From the NCBI GenBank assembly GCA_964411125.1, contig CAYPJU010000027.1, positions 1 through 64,000 on the forward strand: a DNA stretch of 64,000 nucleotides, given 5' to 3'. Position numbers and translations under genes: made by a program. Positions within the stretch are counted from its first letter, which is position 1. Every line of letters starts with the position of its first letter. A model generated the notes under the pieces. It was not told the DNA's origin. It did not search any database and worked only from the letters and a program-made list of their open reading frames with translations. The stretch is from JBFIHF01 sp964411125. GTDB lineage: Bacteria > Myxococcota_A > Bradymonadia > Bradymonadales > Bradymonadaceae. Shown one piece after another: positions 49,440-58,344 of the stretch.

Positions 49440-51245
49440 ATGAGCGACAGCGAAGCTACGGACCTTTCCCTGCCCCGAGGCTGCTCCTTCTTGATCGAGG
49501 AGGTTGCCTCGGAGCGCATCTTCACGCCGGAGCAGATGACGGACGAACAGCGAATGTTCGCGTCGACTGCGCGCGAGTTCATGGAACGCGAGGTGCTCCC
49601 GCAGGTCGAGGAGCTGGAGGACCAGAACTTCGACAAGATGGTGGAGCTGCTGCGGAAGGCGGCGGATGTCGGCCTTCTGATGATCGACATTCCGGAGGAG
49701 TATGGTGGGCTACAGGTCGACAAGCGGACGAGCATGTTCGTGTCGGAAAACCTGAGCCAGTACGCCGGCTTCTCGGTCACGTATGGCGCGCACACCGGGA
49801 TCGGAACGTTGCCGCTGCTCTACTTCGGCACCCCGGAGCAGAAAGAGAAGTGGCTACCTCGGATCGCGACGGGGGAAGTGATCGCGGCGTACGCGCTGAC
49901 CGAGCCGGGGAGCGGGTCGGACGCGATGGCGGCAAAGACGAAAGCAGTGCTGGACGAAGATGGCGAACACTACGTCATCAACGGGTCCAAGATGTGGATC
50001 ACGAACGCCGGGTTCGCCGACCTGTTCACGGTGTTCTGCCAGGTCGACGGCAGCAAGTTCAGCGCGTTCCTCGTGGAGGCGACGCGCGACGGCGTCGATA
50101 CCGGGGCCGAAGAGAAGAAGATGGGGATCAAAGGCTCGTCGACCCGTCAGCTCATCCTCGAGGACGTGCGCGTGCCGAAGGAGAACCTTTTGGGGGAGAT
50201 CGGCAAAGGCCACAAGATTGCCTTCAACATCCTGAACATCGGGCGATTCAAGCTCGGGGTCGGCGTAGCGGGAGGAGCGAAGCGAACGCTCGGCGTCGCA
50301 GCGAAATACGCGCTCGAGCGGAAACAGTTCGGTCAGCCGATCGCCGACTTCGGGGCAATCCGCGAGAAGCTCGGGGAGATGGCGGTCCGGATCTACGCGC
50401 TCGAGTCGATGTGCTACCGCGTTGCCGGATACATGGACGAGACGCTCGAGCCGCTCGACCGAACGTCGCCGGACTACATCCAGCAGGCGATGGACGCGAT
50501 CGAGGAGTTCGCGGTCGAAGACTCGATCATGAAGGTGTACGGGTCGGAGGTCTTTCAGTTCGTCGCCGACGAGGCGGTTCAGATCCACGGCGGCTACGGG
50601 TTCTCGGGCGAGTACGAGGTGGAGCGGACGTTCCGCGACTGCCGCGTGAACCGGATTTTCGAAGGGACGAACGAGATCAACCGGATGCTGATCCCCGGGA
50701 CGATCCTGAAGCGGACGATGAAGGGGCAATTGAACCTGTTCGACGCGATTGGACGCGTCGAGGCGGAGCTCGCGCAGGCGTCGACGGTGGCGCAGCCGGG
50801 CCAGGGGGCCGACCCCGAGCTGAAGTTCGAGCGGTTCCTGACCGAACAGGCGAAGCGGGTCACGATCTACGTCGCGAACCAGGCGATCCAAAAGCACATG
50901 GCGGACCTACGCGAGCGGCAGGAGATCCTGTTGCTGCTCGCCGACCTCATCATCGGGGTCTACGCGATGGACTCGACGGTGGCTCGCACCGCGCAGATCG
51001 TCGCGGACATCGGGCTCGACAAGGCCGAGGTGCACCGCGCCGCGACGCGCGTTGCCGTGAACGATTTCTACCAGCAGATTTCTCGGATCGGCGAAGAGCT
51101 CCTCTGCCACCTCTACCGCGAAGAGAAGCTGACGACCCACCTGGCGAACCTCGATCGGCTCGCGCCGAGGCCCCGCATCGACGTCATTTCGCTGCGTCGC
51201 AAGGTTGCCGACGCCGTCGTGGCGAAAGAGAAGTACCCGTTCTGA
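49440..51245 (+). CDS. acyl-CoA dehydrogenase
   Basis: A 601-aa flavin dehydrogenase with the extra C-terminal region seen in very-long-chain or FadE-type members. Motifs include AYALTEPGSGSDAMA and YVINGSKMWITNAGFAD (FAD/substrate), RKQFGQPIADFGAIREKLGE and the catalytic-Glu segment IFEGTNEINRM. The last ~180 residues form the helical domain typical of the longer enzymes. It catalyses the first step of fatty-acid beta-oxidation and passes electrons to ETF. ATG 49440 follows GAGAGCG; a longer in-frame start at 49395 lacks support. It was probably convergent with the PlsB-type gene before the intervening block (51.5-55.3 kb) was inserted. Confidence 0.92.
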   Translation: MSDSEATDLSLPRGCSFLIEEVASERIFTPEQMTDEQRMFASTAREFMEREVLPQVEELEDQNFDKMVELLRKAADVGLLMIDIPEEYGGLQVDKRTSMFVSENLSQYAGFSVTYGAHTGIGTLPLLYFGTPEQKEKWLPRIATGEVIAAYALTEPGSGSDAMAAKTKAVLDEDGEHYVINGSKMWITNAGFADLFTVFCQVDGSKFSAFLVEATRDGVDTGAEEKKMGIKGSSTRQLILEDVRVPKENLLGEIGKGHKIAFNILNIGRFKLGVGVAGGAKRTLGVAAKYALERKQFGQPIADFGAIREKLGEMAVRIYALESMCYRVAGYMDETLEPLDRTSPDYIQQAMDAIEEFAVEDSIMKVYGSEVFQFVADEAVQIHGGYGFSGEYEVERTFRDCRVNRIFEGTNEINRMLIPGTILKRTMKGQLNLFDAIGRVEAELAQASTVAQPGQGADPELKFERFLTEQAKRVTIYVANQAIQKHMADLRERQEILLLLADLIIGVYAMDSTVARTAQIVADIGLDKAEVHRAATRVAVNDFYQQISRIGEELLCHLYREEKLTTHLANLDRLAPRPRIDVISLRRKVADAVVAKEKYPF

Positions 51246-51249
51246 CCGC

Positions 51250-51342
51250 TCAGTCCTGCAGCGGCAGTTCCCATTCAGAGTAGGTGAAATGCTCGAGCGG
51301 GCGGCTGATGCCGTGGTGCTCGCCGGGCCAGTTCGCAAGGCA
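51250..51342 (-). pseudogene. relic of a PlsB-type acyltransferase C-terminus
   Basis: Read on the minus strand this stretch encodes GEHHGISRPLEHFTYSEW ending at a stop (51250-51252), matching GEHRDISRRLERFTYPERA, the C-terminus of the PlsB-type enzyme at 55363. DNA identity over 51276-51330 versus 55374-55430 is high but not perfect. No upstream part of such a gene remains. Confidence 0.65.
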
Positions 51343-51512
51343 CTTCGAACTGACGGCACAACCCGTTGGATACGCTATCGTTTCCAGCAATCCCACAAAA
51401 CACCTTGCCCCCCCCCGCACTGTTTCCGGTACCGTTCACGTCGGTCGGTGGGACCAGATAGGGAGACTGCGCCAATCGGGCGCGCTGGTTTCGCCATTAC
51501 CACGGACAATCG

Positions 51513-52607
51513 ATGAATATCGTGAAACACCTGACGGGTGCGCTCGGCACCGCTCTGTTCATTACCCTTGCAGGCGCCCCGGCGTTTGCGGTCGAACCAG
51601 GCTTCTGTAACCCTGGGGAGGACGAGCTGGAGTGCGAGTGCCCACAGGACCCCGCCGAGTTCAATGCGGACACTTGCTCGCTCACCCCAATCGGGAACCT
51701 CATCTACACGGACGACACGACGACGCTGGAGAACTACGTCTCGGCCTCTTGGGATTCGGAAGACAACGTCTACGACGTGACCGTCGATCTGCGAAATCTT
51801 CCGGGAGAAGGGGTGATGCTGCTCGGGAGCAACGCCGGGCAGTTCGGCGACCTCGACGAAGTGCTCGGCTTCTTGTCCGATGTGTTCGGAATTCAGGTCG
51901 ACGCCCCGTTCGATTCCCAAGGTCAGCCCTACCTGCTGCCGCCGATGCGGATCAACCAAACGGGAACCTCGACCAGAATCGACGAGGCGACGGGCACCTG
52001 GGCTCCCGAGAACAGCCACAACTTCATTGCCGACATCCTGACTGACAAGGATGGGAAGATGACGATCGGTTCGGACGTGTTCGTACTCTTCGAAGATGAC
52101 GAAGGCTGCGAGGGGAGCGACTCCAAAGCGCAGGACGCTGCGACGGACGGCGCGCTCACCGGAAACCAGTGCTCGTGGGGACGAGACGCGGACTACTTCG
52201 ACCGCACCGACAGCGGTGACGCGCGTTGCGCGAACGCTCCGCCCGCCTGCAAATTCATTGTGAGGAAGGCCACGACCGTCACCGAAGCGAAGTCTACCGA
52301 GTTCATTCTGACGCCGGCGCTCTCGTGCAGTATCGATGAGCAGATACCGTACGAATGCGACATGCAGAACGGCTTCATACGAAACCTGGCGGTCGAGGCC
52401 GACATCGACAGCGACGCAACGTACTTCACGACACAAGGGCCGATCGTCAATTCGCTGTCCAAGCAGGATGTGCCGTCCGTGACGAACAGCGACACGACGA
52501 CTGGTGGTACTTGCACGCATGGCTACGTGACGCGAGCGATGGATGCAGTGCAGCTCCAGACGCGCGATGGTGCCTACAATTCGAGCGTATCTGCATGCGT
52601 GTTTTGA
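51513..52607 (+). CDS. secreted Cys-containing protein of unknown function
   Basis: A 364-aa protein with a signal peptide (LTGALGTALFITLAGAPA, cleavage after FA-V). The mature part is Asp/Thr-rich and mostly beta (TPIGNLIYTDDTTTLENYVS, VYDVTVDLRNLPGEGVMLLG) with about eleven cysteines, several close pairs among them (FCNPGEDELECECPQD). No catalytic motif or family is recognisable. Its end overlaps the start of the next gene by 13 bases, so the two are probably cotranscribed. Extracellular or periplasmic location is inferred. Confidence 0.7.
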   Translation: MNIVKHLTGALGTALFITLAGAPAFAVEPGFCNPGEDELECECPQDPAEFNADTCSLTPIGNLIYTDDTTTLENYVSASWDSEDNVYDVTVDLRNLPGEGVMLLGSNAGQFGDLDEVLGFLSDVFGIQVDAPFDSQGQPYLLPPMRINQTGTSTRIDEATGTWAPENSHNFIADILTDKDGKMTIGSDVFVLFEDDEGCEGSDSKAQDAATDGALTGNQCSWGRDADYFDRTDSGDARCANAPPACKFIVRKATTVTEAKSTEFILTPALSCSIDEQIPYECDMQNGFIRNLAVEADIDSDATYFTTQGPIVNSLSKQDVPSVTNSDTTTGGTCTHGYVTRAMDAVQLQTRDGAYNSSVSACVF

Positions 52608-53884
52608 AACATCAGACGTCCCTCCTGGCGCTGCTCTTCGCACTCGGTTGCTCAGCGTCAGGCGGGACGGCTCCCCATTCTCGAGACCATGGCTTCAGCT
52701 CGGATCGTGGACGAGACAGCGCCGTGCAAAGCGAGGATGTATCACCCGCCAATCCTGACGCAGGACGCGTGCCGACGACCGTGGACAGCGGGAGGTCGGG
52801 CACCGATCGGCTTCCCCCGATAGACGGTTCCCTCTGGCAGTTTCGACAATGCGAGGGTGAAGCGGCAATGCCGAGCCCCTCCGGTGGGAAGTTTCGGATG
52901 TTGCAGCGAGACTCCATTGATCCGGAGTTCGATTCGCAACAGGCTCGTCGAGCCGCACAGGGCGAAGAGGGGAGGATCGTGGTGGCCGCCCCGGAGCTTC
53001 AGCAGGGGAAGGTTATTGCGTACGACTTTTTCTCGCCAGGAGGCCGGGACGTTACCCTTCACTACTATCCTTATGTCACCACGCGGACGGCGGAAGAACT
53101 ATCGAAGGAAAGGATGAATCTCACCATCCTGGTCGATTACGAGCCGGTCGAGGCGACGTGGACGAGATGGAATGACGATCGAAGCGCCGCGCTCGACTCT
53201 GCGGTGGCGACGGGATTCTCGTTCGGACCGCCGCGCGAGTTCGAGCTGATCGAGGTGACGATACCGGCCGACGCGTTCCCAGAACATCGGGCGTATGAGA
53301 TTTCGCTCGGAATGCTGTCGGTTTCTTCGCTTCTGGTCGACCGTCATACGGCGTGGCGCATGCGGTTGTACAACGGCGGGTATGACGTGCCTCCCCGTCC
53401 GTGTGCAAACCAGCCGCTCGGTGTCGATGAGCGAACGGAGATCGAGTTCGCGCTCCAGAACGGTGCCCGCGAGCTGCTTCTGTTTCCCGAAATCATCGAA
53501 GACTTCTGGACCACCCACGGTCGCCCGCTGCAGGTTGAGCCGGGCGAAACCATCCGGTTCTACGCTACGGGACTGCGGGACGGGAAAGGAGCGTCTGCGG
53601 CAGTCGCGGTGCCGACGGTCAACGGCATCCCGATCGGATCACCCCGATGGTGGTCCCACGGGCCTGGCTGGGTGGGGGCCGCACTTCCCCCCATCGACAC
53701 GCGATTCTCGTTTTCCTACACGGTACCGGAGGAACCCGGAGTCTACGACGTCTACGTGCAGTCGTGGACCGACCCGTTCGAGACAGGGCGGGACCTCGAC
53801 GGGAATTCAATCAATGGTGTGTACTTCACACCGAAACCCACGAGCCATTCCAACGGCATTCGGCTGGTCGTGCCCGAGCAATAA
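52595..53884 (+). CDS. secreted lipoprotein, tandem duplicate copy 1
   Basis: A 429-aa lipoprotein (signal MRVLKHQTSLLALLFALGCS with Cys ~19) with a linker rich in Ser/Asp and Thr, then a ~340-residue beta-rich region. The segment from IDGSLWQFRQCEG to the end is ~85% identical to the protein encoded at 54058. Conserved pieces include YDFFSPGGRDVTLHYYPYVT, MNLTILVDYEPVEATWTRW and the C-terminal GVYFTPKPTSHSNGIRLVVP. The C-terminal ~120 residues look like an immunoglobulin-like beta-sandwich. No enzyme motif. ATG 52595 overlaps the end of the previous gene. Confidence 0.8.
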   Translation: MRVLKHQTSLLALLFALGCSASGGTAPHSRDHGFSSDRGRDSAVQSEDVSPANPDAGRVPTTVDSGRSGTDRLPPIDGSLWQFRQCEGEAAMPSPSGGKFRMLQRDSIDPEFDSQQARRAAQGEEGRIVVAAPELQQGKVIAYDFFSPGGRDVTLHYYPYVTTRTAEELSKERMNLTILVDYEPVEATWTRWNDDRSAALDSAVATGFSFGPPREFELIEVTIPADAFPEHRAYEISLGMLSVSSLLVDRHTAWRMRLYNGGYDVPPRPCANQPLGVDERTEIEFALQNGARELLLFPEIIEDFWTTHGRPLQVEPGETIRFYATGLRDGKGASAAVAVPTVNGIPIGSPRWWSHGPGWVGAALPPIDTRFSFSYTVPEEPGVYDVYVQSWTDPFETGRDLDGNSINGVYFTPKPTSHSNGIRLVVPEQ

Positions 53885-54057
53885 AGTGCAGAAGGCGTGA
53901 CCGCCGGCGTTTCGGATCTGCGCAGACGTCGTCTCATGCTCGACCGTCGAGATCGTGACCGCTTCCAAGCCAGCTAGCAAACATGGACGTTTTGACACTA
54001 CTTCCGGTGGCCTTGGTGCTCGCGAACTGCAGGTGGTCCGGGGCCGGCGGAAGCGTC

Positions 54058-55353
54058 TTGCGCGCGTCGAAACTTGAGACGCCTTCATTGGCGCTGCTCT
54101 TCGCATTGAGTTTGAGTTGCTCAGCGACAGGCGGGACGTCGACCTCTTCTCGCGACGGTGGCGGACCGGCATTCAATGCCGATGGTCCCGCGGGTGGGAC
54201 CGATGCATCGTCCGTCGACGACGAGCAGGATGCTACTACCATCGATGCCGACGACGCGGGTCCGTCGGGTCCGGAGCCGCTACCCTCGATCGACGGCGCG
54301 CTGTGGGAATTCCGGCAGTGCGAGGGCGAGACGCCGATGTCGAGTCCCAGCGACGAGAAGTTTCGGATGCCGAATCGCGACTCGATCGATCCAGAGTTCG
54401 ACGCGCGGCAGGCTCGAGCGGCTGCAGAGGGAGAAGAAGGTCAGATAGTAGTCGCCGACCCCGCACTTCAGCAGGGCAAAGTATTCGCATACGACTTCTT
54501 CTCCCCCGGCGGTCGTGACGTCACCCTACACTACTACCCCTACGTCACCACCCGGACCGCCGAACAGCTTTCGAAGGAACGGATGAATCTCACCGTTCTC
54601 GTCGACTACGAGCCTGTGGAGGCGACATGGACGCGATGGAGTGACGACCGAAGCACAGCGCTGGACACGGCCCTGGGGACCGGCATCTCATTCGGACCCC
54701 CACGTCAGTTCGAACTCATTGAAGTAACGATACCGGCCGAGGCGTTTCCTCAGCGTCGAGCGTACGAAATCTCGCTCGGAATGCTCTCCGTTTCCTCGCT
54801 CCTCGTCGACCGCCATTCTGCGTGGCGCATGCGGCTGTACAACGGTGGCTACGAAGTACCGTCACGCCCCTGTGCGAACGAGCCGCTCGATATCGAAGAA
54901 CGAACCGAAATCGAATTCGCGCTGCAAAACGGAGCGAGAGAGCTGCTCCTCTTCCCTGAAACCATCGAGGACTTCTGGACGACACATGGGCGCCCACTCG
55001 AAGTGAAGCCGGGTGAGACGATCCGTTTCTACGCCAGCGGTTTCCGGGACGGAAAGGGGCCGTCTGCGGCTGTCGCCGTGCCGACGGCCAACGGGATCCC
55101 TATCGGATCACCCAAATGGTGGCGACACGGGCCCGCCTGGGTGGGTGCCGCTCTTCCCCCGATCGACACGCGGTTTTCGTTCTCGTACACGGTGCCCGAT
55201 GAACCAGGCACTTACGACGTCTATGTGCTGTCTTGGACCGATCCGTTCGAAACGGGACGGGATCTCGATGGCAATCGAATCAACGGCGTCTACTTCAGCT
55301 CGAAACCCCGTGGGCATTCGAACGGGATTCGGCTGGTCGTCCCGGAGCCGTGA
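54058..55353 (+). CDS. secreted lipoprotein, tandem duplicate copy 2
   Basis: A 431-aa paralogue of the preceding protein with nearly the same sequence from IDGALWEFRQCEG onward. Its N-terminus aligns DNA-level with copy 1 but the ATG has been lost; the best homologous start is TTG 54058, with GGCGGAAG upstream, giving a signal ending in LSLSCS. An upstream in-frame ATG at 53983 would give MDVLTLLPVALVLANC, itself a possible lipoprotein signal, so the true start is open. The differing linkers (residues ~25-90) show relaxed constraint there. Function unknown; recent duplication is clear. It converges on the PlsB-type gene with eight bases between. Confidence 0.78.
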   Translation: MRASKLETPSLALLFALSLSCSATGGTSTSSRDGGGPAFNADGPAGGTDASSVDDEQDATTIDADDAGPSGPEPLPSIDGALWEFRQCEGETPMSSPSDEKFRMPNRDSIDPEFDARQARAAAEGEEGQIVVADPALQQGKVFAYDFFSPGGRDVTLHYYPYVTTRTAEQLSKERMNLTVLVDYEPVEATWTRWSDDRSTALDTALGTGISFGPPRQFELIEVTIPAEAFPQRRAYEISLGMLSVSSLLVDRHSAWRMRLYNGGYEVPSRPCANEPLDIEERTEIEFALQNGARELLLFPETIEDFWTTHGRPLEVKPGETIRFYASGFRDGKGPSAAVAVPTANGIPIGSPKWWRHGPAWVGAALPPIDTRFSFSYTVPDEPGTYDVYVLSWTDPFETGRDLDGNRINGVYFSSKPRGHSNGIRLVVPEP

Positions 55354-55362
55354 GCACGCGAA

Positions 55363-58272
55363 TCAGGCGCGCTCGGGGTAGGTGAAGCGCTCGAGCCGGC
55401 GGCTGATGTCGCGGTGCTCACCGGCGCTCGTCGAATCGGGGTCGAGCGAAACGTAAGTCTTCTTCTTCGACTCGTCGTACTTTCGGACGACGTATCCCCA
55501 GTCCGCCATCAGGCGAATCGCGTTGTCGTAGGTCGGCTTCGAGAGCGACTCCCAGAACATCACTTTGCCGACCTCATACTCCTGCTGCGCTCGCTTGAGA
55601 ATCCCCTTCATCAGTTCGTTCTGTTCGACGCGCTCGTCCCCGAGCGAGTCGAGGGCGCGGGCCACGATGGTGTAGGCCTCGAGGAAGGTCAGGACCTGGC
55701 GGCGGAAGAACTGGAGCTCGATCGGCATCGGATCGGCGACGAAGACCGTGTCGCCACTCGGGGTCCCTTCGTCGGCCGGGACGATGGAGTTCCCGGCGAG
55801 CTCGATCCAGCCGGAGGTTTCGAAGTAACGGAGGGTGCGCATGAAGACGTTGTTGAACTCGGCGCGCTCCTCGTAGATCCACTCGTACTTGAAGAGCTTG
55901 CTCAAAAAGAGGGTCTGCCGCATCAGGTCGGGCAGCATGATGGTCGGCGATCTGAACTGCGCGATGGCCGACGCGAGCAGCGCCTCGGGGACGAAGTGGT
56001 GAACGATCGTGTTCCGGTAGTAGCTGAGCTCCAGGCGCGCATCCTCGGGGACGAGGTAGGTCACCGCTTCGCCGGACTTCTCGACCTGAACGTGGCCGTT
56101 GCCCCGCAAGAGGTCGAGCGCTTCGTCGATGACCTCCGAAGCGGCGTTCCCCATGATCGATTCGATCGCGAGGTTGCGTTCGGTCGACAGCGAGAGGTCG
56201 GCGTGACGCTTTCGGCGGGCATCTTCGGTTTCGAGCCGTTGGATCGACTCGCGCCGCTGGACGAGGGCGTCGCGCAGCGTCGCCGAGAGCCGCACCTCGC
56301 GTTCCTGTTCCGTGAGAAAACGAAGCAGGAACCCGACCTCGCCGAGGAAGCGGTGTCGGTCGATGCCGCGGGCCTCGTTCGTCAGCAGCACCATCGAGCA
56401 GAGCGCTGTCGGGGTGACCGTGGTCACGCGGTTGATGTCGTAGATGATGCGGTGGGCGAGGCGAACGACGAGATCATCGATTTCGGACTCGCGGTCTTCG
56501 GACGACTTCGACGGTTCCCCCCGCTCCACCCCGTAGCGGTCGAGGTAGTCCGCGACGTCGATCGGCTCGTCGAACTCGATGTAGAGGCGTCCGTACTTGG
56601 ACGCCAGGAACTTCGGCGTCTTGAGAAGTCCCCCGAGCGACTCTTTCTCTTTGTCGCCGCCGAGCTGTTCGGTCTTGTGAGCCCGCTCCTCGATGATGCG
56701 CTCGTAGCCGACCGAGATCGGTACGAGCTGGACGTCGTCCATCCGTCCGGACGAGACGGCGCGCGTGATCATGTCGAGCATTCCGTACTTCGGCTTGACG
56801 AGCTTGCCGGTCCGGCTACGGGTTCCTTCGATGAAGAACTCGATCGGGTAGCCCGCCTCCATCGTCTTGATGAGGTATTCGCGGAAGACGACGGGGTAGA
56901 GCTCTTCGCCCTTGAACGAACGACGGATGAAGAAGGCACCGGCACGTCGGAAGATCCAGCCGAGAGGCCAGAACGCCAGGTTGATGCCGGCGGCGATGAG
57001 CGGCGAGGTGAGACCGTAGTGGTAGAAGACGTAGCTGATGATCAGGTAGTCGACGTGGCTCTTGTGGCTCGGGATCAGGACGATCGAGTGGTTTTTCGCG
57101 GCGTCGCGCACGCGCTCGAGGCCCTCTTCGTCGACCTCGAAACCGTCGTAGATGCGGTAAAACACGAGGCTCAGGATCGCCGACAAGATCTTCATCATGA
57201 GGAGGTTCGGCGCCGCCGAGATCTCCTCGAACTGCTCGTGGGCCCGCTTCATGATCGTATCTGGATCGGTCCCCTCGGCGGCGGCGACGCGCCGGACTGC
57301 CTCGAGGAGTTCGGGTTCCTGCGACATCGCGTTCCAGAGCGTCAGCGGGGCTTCTCGCTGCGGGCCGAGAATGACGGCACGCTCGCGATGGACACCTTCC
57401 AGGAGGCGCTCCCTCAGCAGCTCCGAGGCATCGGCTGAGTCGGCGCCGGGGTACTCCTGGAGGAAGTCGAGCAGGTCGACCTCCTCGCACACCTGCGCGA
57501 CCGGCTGCCCGAACTTCAGGAAGCTCTGCCAGATCGTCTGGAACCAGTAGAGCACCTTGCGGAAGAAGCCGGGGCTCTGGACGGTCCCGAAGACCTCTTC
57601 GACGATCGTGGCGTGCTTCGCGTCGGGGCGACGCTCCCAGACGAGCAGCAGCGGAACGACCGTGACCGGCCGGGCCATCGTCTTCTGGGCGCGGATGATG
57701 CGGTAGAGGTACTTCTGGCTGTACTCGATGTTGTCTTCGGGGGACGACTTCGCTTCTTCGAGGAAGAGGAAGACGGGCTCGTCGTTGGCGACGAGAGCCT
57801 GGACGATCTCCTCGGGCTTCTCTGTCGGCTTGCGCCGCAGCATCGAGGCGAGCGCGACGAAGACGCTGCGCATCCAGACCATCCGGGCGCCGTTGGCGAA
57901 ACGGGCACGACGGATGCCATGCGTGTGGAACGCCCAGTTGAAGTAGAGGTAGTCGAGGAACGACCGCGATTGCATCACGTAGACGACGGACCCCTTGCTG
58001 TCGGCCTGTTTGAGCGCTTCGATCGAGCGAGCTTCGAACAGGACGTGGGCGAAGAGAAAACGCGCGATGAAGCGGAAGACGAACCCGAACTTCTCGAGCA
58101 TCGCCGTCGGGTGAGGACTCTCCGCGAATTTTCTGGCGAGTTCTCGGCGCCGCTCGCGGGTCTCGGGATGCACCACCTCCGAAATCTCGTCGAGGCCGTC
58201 CGGCATACCGATTAGATCGGATTCGTAGGGCAGTGATTTCCGCCCGGATGTGTCGGCGTCGGTCGCACTCAT
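55363..58272 (-). CDS. PlsB-type glycerol-3-phosphate acyltransferase
   Basis: A 969-aa membrane-associated acyltransferase of the PlsB/GPAT class. The catalytic half shows HKSHVDYL (HxxxxD, ~residue 400), GAFFIRRSF, FFIEGTRSRTGK and VPISVGYERI, the four acyltransferase blocks. An N-terminal region (SFLDYLYFNWAFHTHG, VFLFLEEAKSSPED) resembles a second degenerate acyltransferase unit, and the C-terminal ~350 residues are helical, as in eukaryotic and E. coli enzymes. It transfers an acyl chain to sn-1 of glycerol 3-phosphate. The length exceeds E. coli PlsB (~800). The C-terminal end GEHRDISRRLERFTY recurs as a relic at 51250. Confidence 0.85.
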   Translation of the reverse strand: MSATDADTSGRKSLPYESDLIGMPDGLDEISEVVHPETRERRRELARKFAESPHPTAMLEKFGFVFRFIARFLFAHVLFEARSIEALKQADSKGSVVYVMQSRSFLDYLYFNWAFHTHGIRRARFANGARMVWMRSVFVALASMLRRKPTEKPEEIVQALVANDEPVFLFLEEAKSSPEDNIEYSQKYLYRIIRAQKTMARPVTVVPLLLVWERRPDAKHATIVEEVFGTVQSPGFFRKVLYWFQTIWQSFLKFGQPVAQVCEEVDLLDFLQEYPGADSADASELLRERLLEGVHRERAVILGPQREAPLTLWNAMSQEPELLEAVRRVAAAEGTDPDTIMKRAHEQFEEISAAPNLLMMKILSAILSLVFYRIYDGFEVDEEGLERVRDAAKNHSIVLIPSHKSHVDYLIISYVFYHYGLTSPLIAAGINLAFWPLGWIFRRAGAFFIRRSFKGEELYPVVFREYLIKTMEAGYPIEFFIEGTRSRTGKLVKPKYGMLDMITRAVSSGRMDDVQLVPISVGYERIIEERAHKTEQLGGDKEKESLGGLLKTPKFLASKYGRLYIEFDEPIDVADYLDRYGVERGEPSKSSEDRESEIDDLVVRLAHRIIYDINRVTTVTPTALCSMVLLTNEARGIDRHRFLGEVGFLLRFLTEQEREVRLSATLRDALVQRRESIQRLETEDARRKRHADLSLSTERNLAIESIMGNAASEVIDEALDLLRGNGHVQVEKSGEAVTYLVPEDARLELSYYRNTIVHHFVPEALLASAIAQFRSPTIMLPDLMRQTLFLSKLFKYEWIYEERAEFNNVFMRTLRYFETSGWIELAGNSIVPADEGTPSGDTVFVADPMPIELQFFRRQVLTFLEAYTIVARALDSLGDERVEQNELMKGILKRAQQEYEVGKVMFWESLSKPTYDNAIRLMADWGYVVRKYDESKKKTYVSLDPDSTSAGEHRDISRRLERFTYPERA

Positions 58273-58344
58273 CGGACCAAGAGTACGCTCCCACCGGCGG
58301 CTAGCAAAGGCGGGCGCACCGTCGGGTGGCAGTGACCGTCCGGC

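Noticed and set aside
55414..57438. A 674-codon plus-strand frame antisense to the PlsB-type gene
   Set aside because: Shadow of a gene with clear acyltransferase motifs; no signal, motif or ribosome site.
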